Origin: Planctomycetota bacterium
Lineage (GTDB): Bacteria > Planctomycetota > Phycisphaerae > UBA1845
Assembly (NCBI GenBank): GCA_022566435.1
Contig: JADFIX010000124.1
Location: forward strand, 1 to 8,251
Length of the DNA: 8,251 nt
Direction: 5' to 3'
Part shown: piece after piece, positions 1-5,918 of the stretch
How the letters are laid out: each line of letters opens with the position of its first letter
Numbering within the stretch: the first letter of the stretch is position 1
Position numbers and translations under genes: made by a program
The notes under the pieces: generated by a model
Told to the model about the DNA's origin: nothing
Databases searched by the model: none
The model's input: only the letters and a program-made list of their open reading frames with translations

Positions 1-72
1 TGCAAGCAACTGGTCCGCTTGCGTACCGCGCTGCAAACGAACTTGAAAGGCTGCCTCGAAGAAGTGGCGTAA
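1..72 (+). CDS. C-terminal end of a protein resembling the tail of an ECF sigma factor (partial)
   Basis: An open frame enters from the left edge and ends at a TAA at 70-72. The 23 visible residues are CKQLVRLRTALQTNLKGCLEEVA. The pattern of a basic helix with hydrophobics at regular spacing (LVRLRTALQTNL), then a short acidic end, is like the recognition helix and tail of region 4.2 in ECF sigma factors, where a 'R-x-R-x-x-L' segment commonly closes the protein. That is a pattern match on a very short piece, so the family call is tentative. The convergent gene on the other strand (99-479) is a sigma factor missing exactly this part, which makes the resemblance more notable. It could instead be the end of an unrelated helical protein. 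Confidence 0.45.
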   Translation, partial: CKQLVRLRTALQTNLKGCLEEVA

Positions 73-98
73 TCCTATGGAACCGTTCGCAATTTCAA

Positions 99-479
99 CT
101 AAGAATGGCATTGACCCACCTCACGTTGGCGGTTCGGCAGCGTATGAATGGCGGCAAGCAGGTCGGGATCGCTTCGAAAACTGGAGGCCGCGGCATGGAA
201 CGTGTCACCGCAACTTTTCCAGTCGTCCAGATCGTCGCCGCTCACGAATCGCCGTTCCCGGTCGACCTCGCGGCACACGCGCACCGCAAAGCCGGCTGCC
301 CAAGTCCACCAGTCCACGGCCTTGCGTTTTTTCCCTCGCCGAAGCCATGCCCGGGTCAGCGCCTCTTGGGCAGCATCCGCCGCCGCATCTTCCCGGCGCA
401 ACAGGGCGAGACACAGGCGATAAATGCGCGCCGACAGCGCGGCGAAATCCGGCTCGTCTTTGTTTCTTCGTTCACCCAA
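99..479 (-). CDS. ECF-type RNA polymerase sigma factor, truncated in region 4 (probably broken)
   Basis: The 126-residue product matches the layout of extracytoplasmic-function sigma-70 factors. Residues about 11-77 are region 2: a helical segment with 'DAAADAAQEALTRAW' (the place of the usual DAEDAVQEVFLRAW), then a tryptophan-rich stretch (W57, W58, W60) and 'AVRVCREVDRERR', the place of the conserved N-x-x-RD-x-x-RR helix. A variable linker follows. Residues 107-121 ('LLAAIHTLPNRQREV') are the classic start of region 4.1. Homology ends at V121 (codon at 117-119); only five more residues precede the stop, so the helix-turn-helix that reads the -35 element is absent. None of the three minus-strand frames in 1-116 restores an obvious region 4. 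The start shown is a TTG at 477-479; no in-frame ATG is available before an upstream stop and no strong ribosome site is visible. As it stands it should not recognise promoters normally. Family call firm; functionality doubtful. Confidence 0.7.
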   Translation of the reverse strand: MGERRNKDEPDFAALSARIYRLCLALLRREDAAADAAQEALTRAWLRRGKKRKAVDWWTWAAGFAVRVCREVDRERRFVSGDDLDDWKSCGDTFHAAASSFRSDPDLLAAIHTLPNRQREVGQCHS

Positions 480-520
480 CGTGCCCGCCCTGTACTCGAT
501 CGTTGATGCCGTTCGTTTCG

Positions 521-559
521 CTGAGGTTCACTCAGGAAATGGTCGAGATTACGATTTCC
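521..559. promoter_or_regulatory. Two adjacent short dyads between the divergent sigma and TPR-peptidase genes
   Basis: The 256-base spacer between the minus-strand sigma start (479) and the plus-strand TPR-peptidase start (736) contains two small inverted repeats side by side: CTGAG (521-525) with CTCAG (531-535), loop of 5, and GGAAAT (535-540) with ATTTCC (554-559), loop of 13. They share base 535. Such dyads can be operators of a divergent promoter region, but both stems are short and could arise by chance. I could not identify a convincing -35/-10 pair on either strand here. Confidence 0.18.
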
Positions 560-721
560 GGGGGTCAAACGCGAGACAACCGCGCACGCCGGTCGTCGCC
601 GCAACATGTTACAGGAAGATCGCGCAGTCCGAATGGAAGGAGGTACCACCGGTCCATCCGCCGACATAAGATGACAAAGAGAGCGTCGGCACACACGGTG
701 CGTGCCGCGGCGGGTGATTCT

Positions 722-729
722 AGGGAGAG
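722..729 (+). promoter_or_regulatory. Ribosome binding site of the TPR-peptidase gene
   Basis: AGGGAGAG at 722-729 lies 6 bases before the ATG at 736-738 and supports that start. It matters because a GTG at 778-780 (codon 15, Val) would give a more compact signal peptide; that GTG has only a short AGG just before it. Confidence 0.55.
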
Positions 730-735
730 TGCTCG

Positions 736-3675
736 ATGTCACACGAATACCGAGTCGACCAAATTCAACGATTCAGGGTGTGGCAAGGTCGATTCTTCAG
801 TCTGTTTTTCCTCAGCACGGTCGCTGTCGGGCAACCTCTAGAAGAGCCGTTAGAAGAGCCGTCCGCAAAAGACCGTCCTGTGCCCCAAATCGTGGAATCA
901 CTTACCGGTGCCCATCATCTCTATATGGCGGGTAAGTACGAAGAAGCAATGGCCGCCTACCGACTTCTGGCCGGCGATCCTACCGATACGCCCGCCGGGC
1001 GGGTGCCCGCCGAACTGGGTATTGCGCGGTGTTATTTTCGGACGGGGGAATACGCGAAAGCCTCCGAGTTCCTGCATTTGATGGATGCGGCCAAGAACGC
1101 CGAATGGCACTACCTGTCCGGTCTTCTGTTCCAGGTCGCGGGCGCCTACGACAAAGTGCTCTTCCATGCTCGCCAGGCTGCCAAGCTAGATCCTCGTCAC
1201 GCACAGGCACGCTTGCTCCTCGCACAGATGCTGGAAACGGCGGGTAGACCTGGTGAGGCTCTCCAAGCCTACCACTGGTTCGACCAGCAGCTACTGAGCC
1301 AGCCGGAGCTGCCGCGCGATGCCGAGTGGGTGACCGCGACGGCCATCGGCTTTCTACGATACAGCGTTATTACGCAGACCAACGTGGTTTCGCGAACGAA
1401 GCACGTGCTTCACGAGATGCTACAGACGGCGTATGAGCGGATCGACCGAACGTCGTGGCCGGCCCGAATCGCAGCCGCGGATTTGCTTCGCGAAAAATAC
1501 AACAACGATTCGGACGACGGTTGCCTTGCCGATTATCGTGCCGCGTTGCGGATCAACGCCAACCTGTGCGAGGCGCATGTCGGGCTTGGGGAGGTTGCGT
1601 TGCAGGACTGGAAATTCGAGGTAGTCGAGGTGCACGCGACGGCGGCCCTGGACACCAACCCGAACTTTCCGCCAGCCATTCACCTGCTCGCCAAGAATCA
1701 TATCCTTGAGCGTCGGTACGACGAGGCGGCGGAAAAGTGTCGCCGCGCTCTGGAAATCAACCCAAACGACTTGGTTGCCCTGTCGCTGAAGGCCGCCGCC
1801 GCCGCGTGCCGATTCGACGACAAGGAAGTCGCGGGCCTCGAACGACGGGTATCGGCGATCAATCCGCGGTGCGCAGTATTTCACCAGATTCTCGGGGACG
1901 CATTGAGCGGCATTCGCCAGTACGCGGCGTCGGAATTACGATTCCAGAAAGCCATTGAATTCGATCCGACCAATGCGAACGTACACACCGAGCTCGGCAT
2001 GATGTACATGCAGTGGGGTCTTGAAGAAAAGGCGCGTGATGTCCTCGACGTGGCCTGGGAACTCGATCCTTTCAACCGGCGTACTAAGTTCACGCTGGAT
2101 TTGCTGGACTCGCTGCAACGATTCGCCAGCCACGAGACCGAACACTTCATCATTCGTTTCGACCCGCAAAAAGACCCGGAGATCGGACCCTTCGTGGCCA
2201 ATTACATGGAGAGCATTTACGAAGAAGTCACAGGCGACTTCGATACAACGTTGATTGACAAGACGCTGATCGAGATTTTTCCTACGCAGCGGTCTTTCGC
2301 CGTTCGGATTACGGGGAAGCCGTGGATCCCCACTGTCGGCGCATGTTCCGGGCGGATTATCGCACTGGCATCCCCGCGAGCGGATCCGGCCTTGAAGGGC
2401 CCCTTCGACCTTGCTCGCGTGCTCAAGCACGAATTCGCCCATACCGTGACTTTAGCGGCGACGAAGAACCGGATACCGCATTGGTTCACGGAAGGGTTGG
2501 CCGTTCTTACGGAAAACGCCGAGCGGAGCTTCCGTTGGTGGGTGTTGATTGCCGAGGCTGTCCGTCGCGAAGAGCTTTTCACAATCGAATCGATCAACTG
2601 GGGTTTTATGCGCCCGCGGAAACCGACGGATCGCCAGTTGGCATACGCCCAAAGCGAAATGATATGTGAGTATCTGATCGAACGGTTCGGCTATGACGTG
2701 CTGAGCAAGATGATCGTGTGGTACCGCGATGGTTTTACGAACGAGGAAGTCATCCGCCTCAAGTTGGGTGTCGAAACCGCTGATTTCGATCGTGACGTGC
2801 AACGATGGATACGAGAGGAAGTAGCGAAGCTGGGCTTCGATCTGACGCCACCGGAGGAAGTGGCATCGATTCGCACACAGATCGAAAAGGATGGTGAAAC
2901 AGCATCGTTGCTCGGTCGGTTGGCCAAAGCGGCATGGGATGCGGATGATGGGGAAAGCGCTTTCGCCGCAGCGCAGCGAGCGCTGGAAGCCGATGAGAAT
3001 GAGCCGCGCGGACTTGATGTGGCCGCTCGAGTGTATGGCGAGCTTCTCGAAGGCCAAGTGACCGATGCCGAACGATCGGCGTACGAAGAGAAACTACTGC
3101 CGATACTTCAAAGACTGCGGAAAGTCGACCCGGATGGTTGGACGGCGCCGAAACTGTCATCGCGAATCTCTCTCGTGCGTGAAGACTGGGATCAGGCGGT
3201 CGAAGCCCTGACGCTTCTACAGCGATTGTGTCCGATCGATCCGGAAAGTTGGAAAGGTTTGGCCGGCATCTATCTCGAGCGCGGTGACGACGACCTGGCC
3301 GTTGTGCAGCTTCTGGAATTGGCCCGCAATAACGTGAGTGATGCAGACGTTCCCGCGCAAATTGCGAAGATCTATGTCCGCAAGAACCGCCTTCGGGATT
3401 CGATTTATTGGTACCGCCGATCCTTGTTCATCGCGCCGTTCCATGTGCCCTATCGGCGAGCGCTGGGCGACGTCTATATGCAGGTCGGTGACACGGCCGC
3501 CGCGCTGCGGGAATACATCATGCTTACGAAGACGGAACCCATGCGGGGCGCCCACTTCGAGCGGGCCGCGATCGCGGCTCACAAGTTGGGTGACGACGAG
3601 GCGGCACGGTCCTTCGCATCGAAAGCGGTCAAGCTCGATCCTGACTCCGACGTTCAGTCACTTCTCGGACCGTAA
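736..3675 (+). CDS. Exported TPR-repeat protein with an internal gluzincin-type (peptidase MA-like) zinc metallopeptidase domain
   Basis: A 979-residue protein in three parts. Residues 1-33 look like a signal peptide: arginines at 12, 14 and 19, a hydrophobic core (FFSLFFLSTVAV) and a probable cleavage after AVG (residue 32), so the protein probably acts outside the cytoplasm. Residues about 55-460 are degenerate tetratricopeptide repeats ('AGKYEEAMAAYRLL', 'AKLDPRHAQARLLLAQMLETAGRPGEA', 'AIEFDPTNANVHTELGMMYMQWG'), which normally bind proteins. Residues about 466-698 resemble the peptidase MA-like family: the zinc motif HEFAH is at 565-569 and the downstream glutamate is E586 in 'HWFTEGLAV', the gluzincin arrangement, so the catalytic residues (E566) and zinc ligands (H565, H569, E586) are all present. 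Residues about 715-979 are more TPRs. The start has a good ribosome site (722-729). The substrate cannot be told. Similar TPR-peptidase-TPR proteins are, from memory, common in Planctomycetota. No neighbour on the same strand is close enough to suggest an operon. Confidence 0.88.
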   Translation: MSHEYRVDQIQRFRVWQGRFFSLFFLSTVAVGQPLEEPLEEPSAKDRPVPQIVESLTGAHHLYMAGKYEEAMAAYRLLAGDPTDTPAGRVPAELGIARCYFRTGEYAKASEFLHLMDAAKNAEWHYLSGLLFQVAGAYDKVLFHARQAAKLDPRHAQARLLLAQMLETAGRPGEALQAYHWFDQQLLSQPELPRDAEWVTATAIGFLRYSVITQTNVVSRTKHVLHEMLQTAYERIDRTSWPARIAAADLLREKYNNDSDDGCLADYRAALRINANLCEAHVGLGEVALQDWKFEVVEVHATAALDTNPNFPPAIHLLAKNHILERRYDEAAEKCRRALEINPNDLVALSLKAAAAACRFDDKEVAGLERRVSAINPRCAVFHQILGDALSGIRQYAASELRFQKAIEFDPTNANVHTELGMMYMQWGLEEKARDVLDVAWELDPFNRRTKFTLDLLDSLQRFASHETEHFIIRFDPQKDPEIGPFVANYMESIYEEVTGDFDTTLIDKTLIEIFPTQRSFAVRITGKPWIPTVGACSGRIIALASPRADPALKGPFDLARVLKHEFAHTVTLAATKNRIPHWFTEGLAVLTENAERSFRWWVLIAEAVRREELFTIESINWGFMRPRKPTDRQLAYAQSEMICEYLIERFGYDVLSKMIVWYRDGFTNEEVIRLKLGVETADFDRDVQRWIREEVAKLGFDLTPPEEVASIRTQIEKDGETASLLGRLAKAAWDADDGESAFAAAQRALEADENEPRGLDVAARVYGELLEGQVTDAERSAYEEKLLPILQRLRKVDPDGWTAPKLSSRISLVREDWDQAVEALTLLQRLCPIDPESWKGLAGIYLERGDDDLAVVQLLELARNNVSDADVPAQIAKIYVRKNRLRDSIYWYRRSLFIAPFHVPYRRALGDVYMQVGDTAAALREYIMLTKTEPMRGAHFERAAIAAHKLGDDEAARSFASKAVKLDPDSDVQSLLGP
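839..862 (+). repeat. Perfect 12-bp tandem duplication encoding LEEP-LEEP
   Basis: TAGAAGAGCCGT occurs twice without a gap (839-850 and 851-862), inside the TPR-peptidase gene. It encodes L35-E-E-P-L-E-E-P42, just after the predicted signal peptidase site, in a segment probably acting as a flexible linker before the TPRs. It looks like a recent in-frame slippage duplication that does not disturb the protein. Confidence 0.8.
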
Positions 3676-3962
3676 GACGCGCCTGCCGCCGCGCCGCCCG
3701 ATCCTTTTTGGGGGGATGGTCGATACGCGAGAATCATGATCGGACGTCCGGGCGTCGCCTCGGGCCGTTAGCGAAAGGGCTGGGTGGTCGCGTCAGTTCC
3801 TCCCCGAGGCCGCAGCGCATGAGCCGGCGAACGCCATGCGGCGTCCCGCGTACGGTCGAGGACTACGAAACTCATGGAAGAGGCCCCTTGGTTGCAGGCC
3901 GGAGTGATGCTAACCTTGGGTTGGACGTCCGATTACCGTTGCCAGGTCTGAGGACGTGGGGA

Positions 3963-4015
3963 TTCTCGGGCTGCGGACTCGCGGCTGGATGGTCCGGTCG
4001 CTTGAATCCCGAGAA
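3963..4015 (+). repeat. 8-bp inverted repeat in the leader upstream of the kinase gene
   Basis: TTCTCGGG at 3963-3970 and its exact reverse complement CCCGAGAA at 4008-4015 enclose 37 bases. If transcribed with the kinase gene they would form a long-loop hairpin ending 70 bases before the start codon. This could be an RNA leader structure or a protein-binding dyad; a single 8-base match is also not rare in GC-rich DNA. Confidence 0.3.
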
Positions 4016-4039
4016 CGAACGGCTTGCGGCATAACCTGA

Positions 4040-4054
4040 GGGAATTTTTTTCCC
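4040..4054 (+). other. Short hairpin around a T7 tract in the kinase leader
   Basis: GGGAA (4040-4044) pairs with TTCCC (4050-4054) around a T-only loop; the seven-T run is 4045-4051. It stands out in GC-rich surroundings, 31 bases before the kinase start. The T run lies in the loop rather than after the stem, so it is not a normal intrinsic terminator. It might be part of a promoter AT tract or a leader element. Confidence 0.25.
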
Positions 4055-4074
4055 GACCGGATGACGGATGTACT

Positions 4075-4084
4075 AAGGGGAAGG
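4075..4084 (+). promoter_or_regulatory. Ribosome binding site that fixes the GTG start of the kinase
   Basis: AAGGGGAAGG at 4075-4084 is directly before the GTG at 4086-4088, the AAGGGG part having a 5-base spacing. An in-frame TAA at 4074-4076 rules out any earlier start, so the GTG is the first possible and best supported one. Confidence 0.65.
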
Positions 4085-4085
4085 C

Positions 4086-4985
4086 GTGAATTCAGAACTT
4101 CCAGGATACCGCATCACGAGACAGATCGGTGTCGGTGCGCGTTCGAAGATATCGCTCGCCACCGAGCTAAGATCCGGAAAGACCTTTGCGGTCACGTACG
4201 TGGAACGCGAATCGGGCGAGGACGATCCGTTCGTCGGACAAGTGGAAACGGAATTCGAGGTTAGCAGCAAGATGAGTCATTCATGTCTACGCCACAGTTT
4301 TCACATCCACCGAGAGCGAAAAATGATGCAAACCAGGCGGATTTGGCTGGTCATGGAATACGTAGACGGGCTCAACCTCGAAAAGGCCCGCCCGAACCGC
4401 CTCAAAACATTCCTGTCGCTCTTCCGAAAAGTGGCCCAGGGCTTAAGCGCGATGCATGTGGCCGGATTCGTCCATACGGACATCAAGCCGACGAACATCA
4501 TGATCACACGGGGCGCGGCCGTCAAAATCATAGATTTTGGCCAATCTTGCCCGATCCACCATCGAAAGGAGCGAATTCAGGGTACCCCGGACTACATCGC
4601 ACCCGAGCAGGTGCGGCGGCTGACGCTCGACCAGCGTACCGATGTTTTCAACCTGGGGGCCACGATGTACTGGGTTCTGACGTCGGAGAAGTACCCTACC
4701 GCGATACGAGGGACCGATGCGAGAGGCGGCATCAACATCATCACCGCCGACAAGCCCATTGCCCCGATCGAACTCAACGATAAAATTCCGCTCTCGCTTT
4801 CAAAGCTCATTATGGAATGTTGTCGCGACAACCCACACGAAAGACCCGGCGACATGAAGCAAGTCGTTTCCAGATTGGAAGTGGTTCAGCGAATTTGGGC
4901 GAAACAGCGTGAAGCCCACCGCGCCGACCGTATGGGCGACGCTCTTTCGGAGGATTCGAACGAAGGTGGGGCGATTGAGGAATAG
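4086..4985 (+). CDS. Serine/threonine protein kinase (Hanks type) with the beta-3 lysine replaced by threonine
   Basis: A 299-residue protein that is almost only a kinase domain; no membrane segment or sensor domain is seen, so it should be cytoplasmic. Landmarks in order: glycine loop I14-G-V-G-A-R-S20; strand beta-3 'TFAVTYV' where the invariant ATP-binding lysine of A-x-K is T37 (codon ACG at 4194-4196); probable alpha-C glutamate E56; catalytic loop H130-T-D-I-K-P-T-N137 with catalytic D132, K134 and N137, but no HRD arginine; DFG at 150-152; activation segment 'RIQGTPDYIAPEQ' with APE at 172-174; 'DQRTDVFNLGATMYWVLT' for helix F. After about residue 260 a charged, helical tail follows. 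Everything except Lys37 is intact, so it is either an active kinase using another lysine or a scaffold/pseudokinase; a one-base change (AAG to ACG) would explain it. The phosphatase gene begins 2 bases after its stop, so the two are probably one operon. Confidence 0.9.
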   Translation: MNSELPGYRITRQIGVGARSKISLATELRSGKTFAVTYVERESGEDDPFVGQVETEFEVSSKMSHSCLRHSFHIHRERKMMQTRRIWLVMEYVDGLNLEKARPNRLKTFLSLFRKVAQGLSAMHVAGFVHTDIKPTNIMITRGAAVKIIDFGQSCPIHHRKERIQGTPDYIAPEQVRRLTLDQRTDVFNLGATMYWVLTSEKYPTAIRGTDARGGINIITADKPIAPIELNDKIPLSLSKLIMECCRDNPHERPGDMKQVVSRLEVVQRIWAKQREAHRADRMGDALSEDSNEGGAIEE

Positions 4986-4987
4986 AA

Positions 4988-5842
4988 ATGGCTGACGCTA
5001 TTCAAGATGCGGAAACCTATATCGAGGCGGCAGCGCACAATCGCGCCGACCCGTGGCGAAAAGGTGCGATGCTCGAGTTTCCCGACTATGGACAGCTTGT
5101 CATGACCGGTGATCTACATGGGCACCGACGCAATTTCGAGCGGCTTCAAAAGTTCTGTGACCTCGAAAACGCCGCGCCCCGACACGTGATTCTCCACGAG
5201 ATCATTCACGAGGACGTCGTCGCGCTGACCGACGTGGATATGTCGCACGAAGTGTTGGCCTGTGCCGCACGCTGGAAATGCGAATTCCCCGAGCAGGTTC
5301 ACTTCTTGCAGAGCAATCACGAGCTAGCCCAGATCAACGGACACGAGATCACCAAGAACGGGAGAAGCGTCACCATCGGATTTGAGGAGGGCGTCGCCGA
5401 ATCGTATGGCCGCGATGCCGATCGCGTCATGGAAGCGATCGACGTGTTTCTTCGGTCGTACCCCTTGGCGGGACGAACCTCCAATCGCGTGCTCCTATCC
5501 CATTCTCTGCCGGCGTCGCGAGATGTGCCGTCGTTCGATGCGACTGTGCTGCGGAGAGAGCCGACGAAGGAAGACATGGTGGATGGCGGTTCGGCGCATA
5601 TGCTCGTTTGGGGACGCTACCAGACCTTGTCCGCACTGAATGCACTGGCCGAACTCCTGGACGTCGATTTCTTCATTTGCGGTCATCAGCCGCAGGAAGA
5701 CGGATACGAAATCATCCATGATCGCATGGTGATCCTCGCGAGCGATCATAATCACGGTGTGTTTCTTCCCCTGGATCTAAATAAAGCCGTGACGCTTGAC
5801 GGTCTGACCAAGAGCATTCGGCCCTTCGCGGCCATTGCATGA
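4988..5842 (+). CDS. PPP-like metallophosphatase paired with the kinase
   Basis: A 284-residue calcineurin-like phosphoesterase, expected to hydrolyse phosphoester bonds with two metal ions in the cytoplasm. Motifs in order: 'MTGDLHGH' with D42 and H44 (GDxHG); 'HVILHEIIHED' at 66-76 where PPP enzymes have GDxxDRG, with E71 and H74 at the places of the two aspartates; 'LQSNHEL' with N110 and H111 (GNHE); 'LLSHSLP' with H172; 'ICGHQP' with H233. So all metal and catalytic positions are filled except the bridging aspartate, for which E71 is the likely substitute. From memory, relatives in Planctomycetota share a similar 'EIIH' segment, which would make this a family trait, but I cannot verify this. 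No signal peptide or membrane segment. GAGGAA at 4977-4982, inside the end of the kinase gene, serves as ribosome site and the gap is 2 bases, so translation is probably coupled. The obvious hypothesis is that it removes phosphates placed by the kinase. Confidence 0.87.
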   Translation: MADAIQDAETYIEAAAHNRADPWRKGAMLEFPDYGQLVMTGDLHGHRRNFERLQKFCDLENAAPRHVILHEIIHEDVVALTDVDMSHEVLACAARWKCEFPEQVHFLQSNHELAQINGHEITKNGRSVTIGFEEGVAESYGRDADRVMEAIDVFLRSYPLAGRTSNRVLLSHSLPASRDVPSFDATVLRREPTKEDMVDGGSAHMLVWGRYQTLSALNALAELLDVDFFICGHQPQEDGYEIIHDRMVILASDHNHGVFLPLDLNKAVTLDGLTKSIRPFAAIA

Positions 5843-5866
5843 GTGCCCGAGTGCCCCTCCACCACG

Positions 5867-5885
5867 CCGGTCCCAACCGGCCGGT
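5867..5885. terminator. Possible weak bidirectional terminator between convergent genes
   Basis: Between the phosphatase stop (5842) and the stop of the convergent glycosyltransferase (5919) lie CCGGT (5867-5871) and ACCGG (5876-5880), with a 4-base loop, overlapping the 10-base palindrome ACCGGCCGGT (5876-5885). The sequence TATTATTT follows on the plus strand, but there is no clean T run, so the terminator call is weak. The GAGTGCCC unit is also repeated in tandem at 5841-5856. Confidence 0.3.
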
Positions 5886-5918
5886 ATTATTTCCGAGCGC
5901 GGAGCGGGCGGCTGCCTA

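Larger units (their letters stand above)
3676..4085. other. 410-base gene-free region upstream of the kinase
   Basis: No convincing gene is seen here. A plus-strand frame at 3708-4034 is open but its product is rich in Arg, Gly and Pro without any recognisable domain, and is probably spurious. A small 25-codon frame with ATG at 3874 and stop at 3949-3951 is possible but has no strong ribosome site. The region must hold the end of the TPR-peptidase transcript and the promoter or leader of the kinase operon. Visible structure: a perfect 8-base inverted repeat TTCTCGGG (3963-3970) with CCCGAGAA (4008-4015), and GGGAA-TTTTT-TTCCC at 4040-4054. No tRNA-like fold or standard terminator (GC stem followed by a T run) was found. 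Confidence 0.6.

Noticed and set aside
1..98. Frameshift as the cause of the truncated sigma factor
   Set aside because: One minus-strand frame is open from about 116 to position 1, but its product has no likeness to the helix-turn-helix of region 4, so a simple frameshift does not restore the gene.
637..644. Perfect Shine-Dalgarno sequence AAGGAGGT
   Set aside because: No ATG, GTG or TTG at normal spacing follows it; the next ATG (671) is 26 bases away and opens only the tail of the shadow frame ending at 841. One such 8-mer in 8 kb can be chance.
77..841. 254-codon plus-strand open frame
   Set aside because: It is antisense to the sigma factor and overlaps the start of the TPR-peptidase gene in another frame. 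The product is rich in Arg, Ser and Pro without a recognisable domain, as expected for a shadow frame in GC-rich DNA.
3699..3716. ATCC-T5-GGGGGGAT as a terminator for the TPR-peptidase gene
   Set aside because: Only four base pairs can form and the T run lies in the loop instead of after the stem.
3708..4034. 108-codon plus-strand open frame between the TPR-peptidase and the kinase
   Set aside because: Low-complexity Arg/Gly/Pro-rich product, no domain, no good ribosome site. I treat the region as non-coding.
4147..4149. Lys21 of the kinase as a WNK-style replacement for the missing lysine
   Set aside because: In my alignment of the glycine loop it sits one position later than the WNK lysine, so the equivalence is not supported by sequence alone; kept only as an open option.
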